Source: Helianthus annuus
Taxonomy: Eukaryota; Streptophyta; Magnoliopsida; Asterales; Asteraceae
Direction: 5' to 3'
Assembly: GCF_002127325.2 (NCBI RefSeq)
Contig: NC_035449.2
Location: 83,733,657-83,797,656 of the forward strand
DNA: 64,000 nucleotides
The notes below the pieces were generated by a model that searched no databases, had not been told where the DNA came from, and saw nothing but the letters and a program-made list of their open reading frames with translations. The translations under genes and the position numbers were made by a program. Positions 34,474 through 45,946 of this stretch are shown here, one piece after another. How positions within the stretch are numbered: position 1 is the first letter of the stretch; each line of letters starts with the position of its first letter.

Positions 34474-36691
34474 TGTGACAACTCGAGATTTCAAGTCTTT
34501 CCTTTACGCATTGTTGTAACTTGTGCATGGGTGAGGAGTAACGGAAGTATTGTAGTGTATGGGTGTTTAATGACCAACTTAGGAGTCCCTTATGTTTCTT
34601 CCAGAACTCGACGAAGAAGGGTTGTTCCTTGTCATTTAGTGATCGATGAAAAATGGTGGCTATTGTCATCTAGTGACCGACGAAGAATGGTGGTTCTTCG
34701 TCATTCTGTGTTCGACGAAAGATGATTATTTGCCACGTTGGGCCAACGAAATAGGTTATTCGCCGAACATGGGCTTCGGCCCAGGAAGGTTTGCGGCCCA
34801 AGTGATTTCAATTATATTAACTCCTTCGTAACCTTAAACATGGAAACCCTAAAAGCTTTTCCCTACTCACTGTGTGATGGCAATAATTTTAGGATCTTGA
34901 AGTCCTTCATTCCGTTCAAGCTAATCGCCCCGACATCAAGGTTAGTACCTATATCTTGACTGCCGCTAACCATTCTCAGTTCTATGCGATATTTGTGCGG
35001 ATTGTGACAATGATTATGAGATTGCGTGATGACATGAATAGGAATTAGAAGGCATGATATTATCAACTGTGAATGAACAAACTAGGGATCATAACAATCG
35101 ATGAACCAATCTTATGTCTATCTTAAGAGGTTGGTGATTGGGGTCATGCTTAATGTGCGATCCACTGTTAAGAATGTTTGCATTGTTTGATCCGGTCTGT
35201 TTTGATTGACTGATTAATTAGTTGTTTGATTTATTTGATAATTAGGGTTGTGAGTTTTAATGATTAGAATTATGTGTGTGAAATGAAAATTGTTATGATG
35301 CTTGTCTATATTAGGGTTTTGTTAGATTATACAAAGTAACCGTCATCGATCCATCACTCATGACTGGAAAATGTGTTAACTGATTGATTATATGATCTCG
35401 ACAAAACATAGATATTTCGTCACTGTTGGTCACGACGAAGAAGGTATAATTCGTCACCTATAACTCGACGAAAAACAATGATGTTTCGTCACATGCAACC
35501 CCGACGAAACACGTGGCCTCGAAGAAGTTAGTTCTTCGTCGCTGTGGTATTTCGCCGAGAAAGAGAATGGGTGAACTTTAGGCTTTGATGATAATGATGA
35601 TATAGATAATTATGTGTATAAACTATATGTTGCATATTAATAGAATATGATGTATATGAAGATAGATGCGTGTACTTGTAAAACTCTACCTGATTGCATG
35701 ATGACAACGTTAGTTTTGACTTGACTTGTGTGGGTAGACGTTACAACTGTAAATGTTATGTGATTTGCACATGAGATGTGGACCTGTACGGGACTAGGAT
35801 ATGTGCTACATGTTGAACGGTGGTCTTTGTGATAAATGTTATCCGGAATAATACGTGTTTCTTTATGAACTTGATGTTATTGGCAACTATTGTTGAAAAC
35901 ATGAACTTGCTTTATAAACATGTATGAAATCTAAATGCTCGCTATGCGTTATGTGACAATGGTATTACGTGTGATGTGTTGAATACATGAATGGGATATG
36001 TGTTTACGAAACTGACTATTCTTGGTAACCACGGTAGGGTATGGTTGACCAACTTGGAACGGGTAATGTAATGTAACATACCGAGCAATCTAAGGTGAGT
36101 TCACTGCTCTTTTTCCATGCATGCGTCCCGGGGAGAGACATCTGGTAAACATTCCGGGGAGGAATGTCGGGTTTGTAGGATGTTGGTTAATACACTCATA
36201 TCTATCACTTAAGTCCCTTCTACCGATTGTTGCCGGGGAGGCAACGGGGTATTAGTTAATAGTGCTATTTAGGTTTGGCACCCTCACACCGCACCGGGGA
36301 GGTCGGGAGTGAACTAATGACCCCAGTCTTGACCATTGCTTTGATAGAGGCTTTGGGGAATGGAGCAAATAATCTGGACATGCTTGCAGGTCTATAGGGT
36401 TATGTCATTGGAACTTGCTGTCTGGGAAGCTGGAGTGGTCATGAGACGAGATACATGGAATCGCAAGACAAGTTTAATGGTTTTCGTACATGTGGTTTAT
36501 GAAATACTTATCAAATGATTTACGTTTCCGCTGTATGCAATGAATTACATTTAACGTTTGTAATACTCTATGTTAATGAATGAAAGTTTTTAATTAAATT
36601 TAGTTATGAGTTCAATGTGATTGGTGGCTAGATCCTGGTACGTCACACGCCTCGCGGGGGTTCTCGCACTTGGTATTTTGGGGGTGTGACA
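34474..36691 (+). repeat. 3' LTR (2218 bp) of the decayed gypsy element
   Basis: Matches 27673-30018 but lacks about 125 bp, corresponding to 29581-29705 of the left LTR. The GACGAA/TTCGTC clusters recur at about 34606-34765 and 35399-35560. Confidence 0.92.
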
Positions 36692-38350
36692 ATTTTGACA
36701 CATACAAGATATCCAATAATTTTTTTTATATATTTAACATGTCTGAGTACTCCCCGAGTACTCCCCGAGTACTCCCCGAGTACTCCGAGTACTCTTAACT
36801 CCCCACTCGATCGACTAGGGATTGCCTAGTGACTTCTGCAACACTGGTTGAAACCATCCAAGCCCTACCACCTTCAATTGTTTGGGGCTTATGTTTTGGT
36901 AAAGTGTGAACAGTAGAGCCTTGGCTTTCCAAATGTGATTCCACTTCCTCACTTAGTTAGTTAATCCATTTTCTTTAAGCTAAGTCACCAAGTAAACTTT
37001 CTAGTAACAAAGTGTCCAAACTAAACCAAGTCTCCAAACATTTTCCATGATTGGAGTACACTCGTCTAGTTTGAGCTCACTTGGTTACTTGGTGATTTAG
37101 ATGGTGCACATTCTAAGTAGCTTCCCAGAATAAAAGTGAGCCTACCCTACATCGTCTCCAACCTTTTCCATGTTGGGTATGCACTCGTCAGATTGGTCTC
37201 ATTTGGCTACTTAGTAAATTATAAACTTTCATTTTTGTCTATATTCATGACCAACCGGAATCATCAACTAAGTTGATGGATTTGTGCTTTGGTGAATCAT
37301 ATAATGAGGTTTAATGGATGATGATCATCCTACCTCCTTGCATGACCATTCCATGGTACTTTGTTACACATAGGACTATCATATATATTTTGTGTCGTTT
37401 TACTTCCGAACCAAATCCATCAATCAAATCGATAAACTCATACACCTTCGTTTCCCTATTGTAAGGTGACTTCAGTGTTCCAATCTCAAGACTCAACAAC
37501 TCACGACTTTTTTGGAAGCTTTGCAAACCCTGAGTTTACATGATCCCATTTTACCTTTTTCACACTTTTGGGTGCAATATATACACAATATTATCAAAGT
37601 CACAAACACGATATCAATCACATTATTCACATCAATCAATCCGTTTATACATGCTAGAAGCCTTTCTTGCACAATAATTGTCATTAACGTCAAGAGCCAA
37701 TCTTAACATGTATAGCGCTATAGGAGTAGTACACCGCCCATGGTCTATGTTAAGTCATTCAATCATATGGTTTTCTTCGCCCAGTGACAAAATACGTGTG
37801 ACAACCCTCACATTTACAGGTATCCGTACAATTAATTAATATTCAATTTATGATTAATGACTGTGCTAAATTACAACTGTGATGAAACTGCTTTCTGTTT
37901 TCTGTTACATACATACATATGCATCACATTTTATACTGTGAGTTCATTCATTTCACACAAACATTAGTGACAAACTGGATGCATAAAGCACAGTTAGCAC
38001 AGTGAGCGGATAACCCAGAGACATGCTGACAATGCCAGCACCTAGACAGACAATGTTTTTGAGGCCAGTGTGAGCCAGAGATAGAATACTACACTAGTAG
38101 AGAGTGTAGGGAAGTGAGGACCATAAAACTGCGTCACTAGGTGATAGTTATAGTGCCCGGAAGTGCCTAAAACACACTTTAAATGCAGAATTTTGCACTA
38201 AATAACAAAATTCAGCATTTAATAATGCTAGTAAAGTGTAAAACTTGACAAAATAGTCCTAGATACTTTCCAAAGTGTTGGGAATTAAATGTGTCACTAA
38301 AAGTATCATAAAAGACCCTTTATGGATTAATTTAGCACTTTAACGGACAA

Positions 38351-39735
38351 TGTAACAACTCTCATTAAAATTTGTAATTAGAATGATAATTACTCAATAA
38401 GGAAACCCTAATTGAGACACCCAAGTAATTCCGCACTAACCCTAAAATTTTCGGAATAATCGAAATCAGGATCAGGGCCCCTAAAACTCAGGGGGGTAAA
38501 CCCTAGTTGATAATTATCTTTAAATTTCGTTGTCTAAGCTGAGAATTTTCGAAATAGTTGATTCATCAAGCCTATGCCACTAACTAGGCTACTCTACAAA
38601 TTAGACCGAACCCTTACGGACCGTAAGGGTTATGGCTTACGGTTCGTAAGCGAGGCTATTTTCTGGCTATAAATAGCCGACCTTGGGACTTGATTTTGGA
38701 AGTTAAAACGACGGCCAAACGCTTTCTGTACGTCGAGTTATCACACTTATATTACAATTAAACACACACACTGCACTCGAATCGCTGCCGCAAAACAGGG
38801 TAATTACTCGATCGCTATTACGATTCATTTTCTGAGATCAATATATCCAAAGAATGTTTAAGTGCCGCCCACATTGGGTTATACTTTGTCGTTCGTCGTT
38901 AAATCGATGAATGTTTAAGTATTGCACTTTGTCGTTCATTGTGAGAATTTGATTTCGTGAGTTATCGTGACTGCTGTATTGATCACTAACCCAGTTTTGT
39001 GTGCATTATTATTGAAATTAGGTTAACCAGGCTAAATCATATTTTGTCCGTATTAAATCTGCAATGTGAGTCATTCTCTTTTTATCAACTGTTTTACAAT
39101 ACTCCAAATTATTTTCAGAATTATAATTACAGTGATTAAGTTGATGTAATCACCAAATTACAGCCAGTATGTGGGGTATTGTGCACATTACTACTGTTTT
39201 TATCACAATTAGGTGGGCGAACCTAAAATTAAGTGATATGTCATTCATTGGGGCAGCCAATGGTGATATGACCACTGTCACAGATCCGGTCGAGTGACAA
39301 ATACTGTGGGTAGTTGGTTGATATCAGAAACATATGTAAAAGATCTTAATACTGTGAATTATAACAAATGTGTCGTTTTCAGTAAACTGAATGATTCACT
39401 CAGTATTTCCCCGCTGACAAAACCTTTTTCAAACATGTTTCAGGTGATCTACTGTAATTCAGGAAAAGTGCCGGGGAGCATTTCAAGCTTAAGATAATGG
39501 CTCAGTATAAAATAAAGAAATATGTTTTGAAATAAAGATTTATCAGAAAAATCTTATTATTGTAAATTATCGGGGTTTTATCCCGAATTGTGAAATAAAA
39601 TAATCGGGAAAAGTTTTTAGCTTTATAACGATCCTGATGTTAAAATTTCCGCTGCTAAAATCACATAAACAAATATCACGGGATTTCTGTCCCGCGGCTC
39701 CTGAAACGGGTCAAACCGGGTCGGGGGGCGTGACA
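38351..39735 (+). repeat. 5' LTR (1385 bp) of the Tekay-like element
   Basis: Ends TGTAACAACTC and GGGCGTGACA. It contains paired palindromes CTTACGGACCGTAAG and CTTACGGTTCGTAAG (38611-38650) just upstream of a TATA box. Confidence 0.95.
38668..38675 (+). promoter_or_regulatory. TATA box in the Tekay-like LTR
   Basis: TATAAATA, 18 bp after the second palindrome. It places the R region at about 38700. The same box recurs at 46264-46271 in the 3' LTR. Confidence 0.7.
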
Positions 39736-39744
39736 GAAATAAGG

Positions 39745-39758
39745 TGGTATCAGAGCCA
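39745..39758 (+). other. Primer-binding site, tRNA-iMet
   Basis: TGGTATCAGAGCCA, nine bases after the 5' LTR. Confidence 0.93.
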
Positions 39759-39858
39759 CTGAGTTAAGCTAATTAAGTATTTAACAGATACTTAATTTTT
39801 CCTGATTACTATTATGTGATTATGTGTTTTATTAAACTGACTATTTGTTAGTTACAGT

Positions 39859-40182
39859 ATGGGTAAGCAAAAGTTGCAAGATATCTATCTTAAATTAGAT
39901 AGGTCAGTATACGAAGAGGGAAGTTCATCCAAAACTAAATTTTCAAAACTCCCTACAATCCCTGAAGAAGGAATATTTGTGCGAAAAACACAATATGAGA
40001 AACCGCTTTCTCCTAGAAAAAGGAGTATGATTATTAAGAAAAGTAAAGAGCAAATCCGAGAAAAGAGGATTAAAAAGGAAACCCAGGAGTTAATTAATAA
40101 ATCACCTTGGGAAGACAAGCTAGATGAGAAATGGGCAAATTTGTATATGCTAGCCACTGTAGCAGAACATGCAATTCTTTAA
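39859..40182 (+). CDS. Extra ORF1 upstream of gag, 107 aa, unknown function
   Basis: Starts at the first ATG after the primer-binding site (MGKQKLQDIYLKLDRS). The protein is strongly charged, with a basic Lys/Arg-rich stretch at about residues 50-80 (including SPRKRSMIIKKSKEQIREK) and no signal peptide or membrane segment. I do not recognise a family. Its position directly behind the leader makes it the first ORF on the genomic RNA. It is intact while the LTRs differ by about 1%, which is compatible with either function or youth. It could be the first exon of a spliced protein with ORF2, but I see no compelling splice pair. Confidence 0.6.
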   Translation: MGKQKLQDIYLKLDRSVYEEGSSSKTKFSKLPTIPEEGIFVRKTQYEKPLSPRKRSMIIKKSKEQIREKRIKKETQELINKSPWEDKLDEKWANLYMLATVAEHAIL

Positions 40183-40359
40183 ATACCCTAAATCTAGTAA
40201 TAGCATTTCCCAGTAAATAAATAAATAAATCTTAGTGTGTTCTTTCCTGTTATTTTGTACAAATAGTGTGCAATAAAACTTCGATGTTTATTTGTTAAAA
40301 CTTTGTTCCAAAAGTTTTAACTTAGCATTTCTGTGCATTTTGCATATATGCTACACAGC

Positions 40360-41148
40360 ATGAGCGAGATATCTGAAGCTTTTCAGAACCTCAATCTTTA
40401 CCCGGTGAATATAGAAGTTTCCCAAGAGTTTACTGGATACTTTGCTGATGTGGACCAACCTGTAGAATTCCATGCTCCACCTTTGACAAAGCCAAAACGA
40501 AAGAAAAAGAAGAATTGCGTGTGGGGACATCGTATCCGTAGGAAAAAGCCAGTCCCGAAACTTTCTAAAATAAACAATCCTTTAGAAATAGAAAAAGAAA
40601 CTGGTAAACAGCCGGAGATGGAAATTGAAGTTAAGAAAGATTCTAGGCAAATGGAGATACAGTTTGAGGAATATTCTCAAGAAATAGAAATGGAAGTAGG
40701 GCAAGGTTCTAGACCAACACAGATAGAAATCGGAGAGAGCTCCAATCAAAACCAAAACCAGGGAATAACTTTTCAGGATGAAATAGATTTTCTATTGGCA
40801 AACTGTGAAACTATTCAGCCTGTCAATACAAATGTTTTTACCTATCCTAGTGAAAATCAACTCCCTATGAATTTTGTACCAGCAATCCCAGAACCAATAG
40901 TCCACGCTCAACCTATAGAAATGGAAGAATGGTGGACGAATGATTGGCAATTTCAAAATATTGTCAACGACCCTTATTCCTTCCTTCCGCAATTCGATCC
41001 AGAACCCCTACCTAATCCACCAATGAGCACTGAGAATATGGCTGAACTTCGCCATTTCGGTGAAGAGTTGATGGATGCAGGGAATAGAATCAGGGAGATA
41101 GGGGGACAGATTGCCTGGAAGTATGACGAAAGGGAACTTCGTTTTTAG
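40360..41148 (+). CDS. Extra ORF2 upstream of gag, 262 aa, unknown function
   Basis: I chose the ATG at 40360 (MSEISEAFQNLNLYPV) because it has A at -3; 40348 is an alternative, four residues longer. Residues 44-67 form a dense basic patch (KPKRKKKKNCVWGHRIRRKK) that looks like a nuclear-localisation or nucleic-acid-binding signal. An acidic, Glu/Gln-rich region with repeated EIE/MEIE words follows (about 80-130), then Pro-rich sequence and a helical C-terminus (MAELRHFGEELMDAGNRI). No catalytic motif, zinc finger or membrane segment. Not gag, protease or envelope-like. I do not recognise the family. Confidence 0.6.
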   Translation: MSEISEAFQNLNLYPVNIEVSQEFTGYFADVDQPVEFHAPPLTKPKRKKKKNCVWGHRIRRKKPVPKLSKINNPLEIEKETGKQPEMEIEVKKDSRQMEIQFEEYSQEIEMEVGQGSRPTQIEIGESSNQNQNQGITFQDEIDFLLANCETIQPVNTNVFTYPSENQLPMNFVPAIPEPIVHAQPIEMEEWWTNDWQFQNIVNDPYSFLPQFDPEPLPNPPMSTENMAELRHFGEELMDAGNRIREIGGQIAWKYDERELRF

Positions 41149-41404
41149 AACAACAAATGGTGAGGGATAGGAAGGTGGCAAAACTATAGTTGTGTAATAG
41201 TATAGTAAATAGTGAAATCAGTCTGTAACATAACTCCGAATAAAACTTTGTAAAATATCTGTGTGTAGTGATGCTTACTATAACGGATATGAAATGGAAT
41301 CGAGAAATCGATAGTTTTGACTATACGTGTATTATAAATTGTCTGATTGTTTATGTATGATTACTGTTTATCAAATACTAATAAAAATTATTATATATTA
41401 TCAG

Positions 41405-44400
41405 ATGGCAAATAGTGGTAATGAACCAGTAAATGAGGTTAATCAGTCGGAGCAACATCCACGGGATCAATATATGACTAGACAAGATATTGAAAATATT
41501 GTTGCTCAAGGGATAGCCAATGCTATTCCAGCATTTGTTGCTGCTGTAAAAAGTCCAATCGAACCGCAACATATCATTCCTAGTAAACGTACTACTGAAG
41601 ATAACTTCAGTAATAGTATAAACGGTGGCCATAATCATGTTAATCATGATAATGAATCCCAGCGCACGCCGCTCCCTAAGAAACGGAAGGCTGCAACGCC
41701 TGGTTGCACTTTCAAAGAATTCCTTGCTTGTAAACCCACTGAATTTGCAGGCAATGAAGGGGCAACAACATCACTGCGTTGGTTAGAGAAAACCGAAGCA
41801 GTAATTGCAATAAGTAAGTGTGCCAAAGATGATCAGGTCATGTACGCATCAAATCTGTTTAAAGAAGGAGCACTCGAATGGTGGAACACTGTGTTACAAG
41901 CTAAAGGAAGAGATAGGGCTTATGCTATAACTTGGGAAGAATTTAAGAATCTCATAGAAAGAAAATTTTGTCCTGAGTATGCAAAGGAACAAATGGCAAA
42001 TAAGTTCCTAACTCATCGGATGTTAGGTGTGGATTGTCGTGGTTATACTTCGACATTCTTCGAATATGCTAGAGTGGTACCTAACCTGGCTTCGCTAGAA
42101 CCGGTACTCATTTCTCGCTATATTTGGGGATTAATTAGTGAAATTCGAAATATCGTTAAGGCTGTGAGACCTCGCACTATTGACGATGCAGTAGAATTAG
42201 CTAACACCCTAACTGATGAACTGATACGTACAAGAGATGAAGATAGGAAGAAGGAACTAGCTCAGAAAATTACCCAAGGATTTAGAGTGGGTAATAGTAG
42301 GAATTTCAAGAAAAGAGGAACAGGGCAATCCTCAACTTTGCCATTCTGCAAAATTTGCAAAAAGAATCATTTTGGAAAATGTAACAAACTTTGCAATTTT
42401 TCCAAAACGATAGGACATCGTGAAGAAAACTGCAGGAAGAAATCCATAATTTGTTACAATTGTGGAAAAGCCGGACATTTCAAAACAGACTGTCCTAAGT
42501 TAGCCAACCCAGTAGACAACAAACCCAAAGCGACCGAAGGAGCTATTAAGAAGAATGCCAGAGCATTCCAGTTAACCACTCAAGAAGCAGAGCTCATTCC
42601 GGATGTCATCGCCGGTACGTTTCTAGTTCACAACGTTTATGCAAAAGTATTATTTGACTCTGGTGCAAACCAAAGTTTTATAAATACTTCATTCTGTCAA
42701 GCTCTTAAGTTACCCTTAACTACCGTTAGGTAGATTTTTACAGTCGAAACTGCAGATGGGAATTCAGTAAAAATCAATCAGGTTTTGCAAAAAGTAGAAA
42801 TAGAACTCTCAGGTCATAAATTTGCTGCAAACCTATTGCCTATGAAATTAGCTGAATTTGATATTGTGTTAGGAATGGATTGGTTAATAGCCAACCATGC
42901 TCAAATCATTTGTGATAGAAACTCTATAAAAATTCAAACACCTACTGGGAAAGTAATCATGATTACAGGAGATAAACCTCGAAAACCGCTGAAGTTCATA
43001 TCAGTAATGAAAGTTGCTAATTATGAACGGAAACAAGGAATAGTATATATGATTTCAGTAATCATTTGTACTAAAGGAAAAGAACTTAAGGAAATTCCTG
43101 TAGTCTCAGAATACCCAGATGTATTTCCGGAAGATTTACCTGGGTTACCACCAGATAGGGAGGTAGAATTTAGGATTCATCTAATTCCAGGAACTACACC
43201 GATAGCCAAGGCACCCTATCGATTAGCTCCTACCGAAATGCTAGAATTAAAGAAGCAATTAGATGAATTACTAAGCAAAGGATTTATACAACCTAGTTCA
43301 TCCCCTTGGGGTGCACCAGTGTTGTTTGTGAAAAAGAAAGATGGATCGATGAGAATGTGTATCGATTATAGAGAGTTGAATAAGGTTACAATTAAGAATC
43401 GATACCCATTACCTAGGATTGATGATCTTTTCGATCAATTACAAGGCGCTAAATATTTTTCTAAGATAGACTTGCGCTCCGGATATCATCAATTAAAGGT
43501 TCAAGAAGAAGACATACCTAAAACTGCTTTTAGAACTAGGTATGGACATTATGAGTTTACAGTCATGCCCTTTGGATTAACTAATGCACCTGCAGCATTT
43601 ATGGACATGATGAACAGGATCTGTAAACCATATTTGGATAAATTTGTAATTGTTTTCATAGACGATATACTTATTTATTCAAAAAGTCAGGTCGAACATT
43701 GTCAGCACTTGCATGCACTCTTAACTTTGTTAAGAAAAGAAAAGTTGTACGCTAAATTCTCGAAGTGTGAATTTTGGCTACAAGAAGTGCAATTTTTAGG
43801 ACACATGGTGAATCACGAAGGTATTCACGTAGATCCTGCTAAGATAGAAGCAATTACCAATTGGAAGGTTCCGCAAACTGCAATGGAAATTAGAAGTTTT
43901 ATAGGATTAGCTGGATATTATAGACGGTTTATTAAGGATTTTTCCAAGATAGCTATACCATTAACTAAGCTAACCTGTAAAGCCACTAAATTTGAGTGGG
44001 GACCTAAACAAGAAGAAGCCTTCAGAATCTTAAAGCAGAAATTAACCAAAGCTCCAATCTTAGCCTTACCAGAAGGAACAGAAGATTTTGAGGTATATTG
44101 TGATGCTTCAAAATTAGGATACGGATGTGTGTTGATGCAACGCAAGAAGGTAATTGCGTATGCTTCCAGACAATTGAAAAAGCACGAAGAAAACTATACA
44201 ACTCATGATTTAGAATTAGGAGCTATAGTTTTTGCCCTTAAGATATGGAGACATTATCTGTATGGAAGTAAGTTTACTATTTATACAGATCATAAGAGTT
44301 TAAGGTATATATTTGGGCAAAAAGAGTTAAACATGAGGCAAAGAAGATGGATGGAAATCCTGAGTGATTACGACTGTGATATTCAATATCATGAAGGAAA

Positions 44401-45910
44401 GGCAAACGTAGTCGCAGACGCCTTAAGTCGAAAGTATCATGAGAAGCAAAGGCGAGTCCGTGCTCTTAGAATAAATCTACAAGTAGATTTAATGGAACAA
44501 TTGAAAGAAATTCAGGAAATGGCAATCAAGGACGATACCGAAGGAATGAAAGGTTACCTAAAAGAATTGGAACAAGGAAATGATGGAATTTGGAAATTCC
44601 ACAAAAGCAGAATTTGGGTACCTAAACAGGGAAATTTAAGGTCAAAGATTTTAGACGAAGCTCATAAATCTAGGTATACTGTACATCCAGGAAACAATAA
44701 GATGTACCAAGATTTAAGAAAGAATTTCTGGTGGATAGGAATGAAGAAGGATATAGCCGAATACGTATCTAAGTGTTTAACCTGTTCACAAGTTAAAGCC
44801 GAACATCAGAAACCTTCAGGTCTGCTACAACAGTTAGAAATGCCTGTATGGAAATGGGAACTTATAATAATGGACTTTGTTACTAAGTTACCCAAAACCA
44901 GAAAAGGTAATGATGCCATTTGGGTAATCGTAGACCGATTAACTAAATCCGCTCATTTTCTACCAATAAAGGAAACCTTTAGCATGGAAAGGTTAGCCAA
45001 GTTGTACGTAGATGAAATAGTATCCTTACATGGAGTTCCACTCTCCATTGTATCGGATAGAGATAGTCGTTTCACTTCCCGTTTCTGGACAAGTTTCCAA
45101 GAATCAATGGGAACCCGACTCAATTTAAGTACTGCATATCATCCACAAACAGACGGACAAAGTGAAAGGATGATCCAAACTCTAGAAGACATGCTTCGCG
45201 CATGTGTAATTGACTTTGGTGGTAATTGGGATAACCATTTACCATTAATCGAATTCTCCTATAATAATAGTTATCATTCAAGCATCGAAGTCGCTCCATT
45301 CGAATCACTATATGGACGCAAGTGCAGAACTCCCGTATGTTGGGCAGAAATAGGAGAAAGTCAATTATCAGGTCCAGAAATCGTGTAAGAAACCACTGAC
45401 AAGATAACTCAAATCAAAGAAACATTGAAAACAGCCAGAGATCGCCAGAAAAGCTATGCAGACAATTGCCGCAAGCCACTAGAATTCCAGATAGGAGACA
45501 AAGTACTGTTGAAAGTATCTCCTTGGAAAGGAGTCGTACGGTTCGGTAAGAAAGGAAAACTGAGTCCAAGATATGTTGGACCATTCCCAGTGATTCAACA
45601 AATCGGACCAGTTGCTTATCACTTACAACTTCCAGAAGAACTAGCTGGAGTACATGATGTATTTCATGTATCCAATCTTAAGAAATGTCTATCAGACGAA
45701 TCCCTGGTAGTACCTCTTCAAGATGTGGAGGTAAATGAAAAGCTGAAATTCATAGAGAAACCTTTACAAATAGAAGATAAGAAAATCAAGTTTCTCAAAC
45801 ACAAGCGACTAGTACTGGTGAAAGTCAAATGGAATTCAAAGAGAGGACCAGAATATACTTGGGAACTGGAGTCAGAAAAGAAGCGGAAATACCCTCATCT
45901 ATTTCAATAA
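41405..45910 (+). pseudogene. Gag-pol polyprotein of the Tekay-like chromovirus, two in-frame stops
   Basis: One frame of about 1500 codons from the ATG at 41405 (MANSGNEPVNEVNQ), interrupted at 42731-42733 (TAG) and 45386-45388 (TAA, probably from CAA). Order: capsid (ATTSLRWLEKTEAVI, ALEWWNTVLQ); nucleocapsid knuckle CYNCGKAGHFKTDC (about 42452-42493); protease DSGAN (from 42656); RT with FIDD (43655-43666); RNase H (YCDAS, ELGA, TDHKSL); integrase with HPGNN and CLTC zinc residues, then catalytic MDF, SDRD and QTDGQSE; then a chromodomain-like end ([20 protein letters not shown], up to 45910). The first stop splits protease, between the active site and [10 protein letters not shown]; the second lies near the end of integrase. 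No frameshift. Apart from these stops all catalytic residues are present. Confidence 0.92.
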
Positions 45911-45946
45911 ATCTCGAGGACGAGATTTTTCTTAAGGTGGGGAGGA
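45909..45946 (+). other. Hairpin and polypurine tract before the 3' LTR
   Basis: Hairpin arms AAATCTCG and CGAGATTT (45909-45928, 4-base loop), then the purine tract AAGGTGGGGAGGA (45934-45946) directly against the LTR start TGTAAC. Confidence 0.8.

Larger units (their letters stand above)
27668..36696 (+). mobile_element. Ty3/gypsy LTR element with decayed coding region, 9019 bp
   Basis: The element is 27673-36691, with ends TGTGACAACCC and GGGGTGTGACA, and perfect 5-bp TSDs atttt at 27668-27672 and 36692-36696. LTRs are 27673-30018 and 34474-36691. The primer-binding site TGGTATCAGAGCCA is at 30022-30035 and a purine tract AAGTTGGGGATAA at 34461-34473. The inside keeps only fragments of protease, RT and RNase H in shifting frames. 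It inserted into the hAT MITE at 27342. Confidence 0.93.
27334..36854. mobile_element. hAT-type MITE split by a gypsy element, TSD gttgaaac
   Basis: Outer ends: 27342 (CAGTGTTGTAAAAGTC) and 36846 (on the opposite strand CAGTGTTGCAGAAGTC). Perfect 8-bp duplications gttgaaac lie at 27334-27341 and 36847-36854. The left part is 27342-27672 and the right part 36692-36846. The right part holds a tandem CCGAGTACTC repeat (36750-36795). It belongs to the same family as 24454-24859, in the opposite orientation. Confidence 0.9.

Noticed and set aside
40183..40359. Intron joining ORF1 and ORF2 of the Tekay-like element
   Set aside because: No convincing GT...AG pair that joins the two frames; left as an open question.
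42731..42733. Programmed read-through of the TAG between gag and pol
   Set aside because: The following bases (ATT TTT) do not match the usual CARYYA read-through context, and the stop falls inside protease rather than at a gag/pol boundary, so mutation is more likely.
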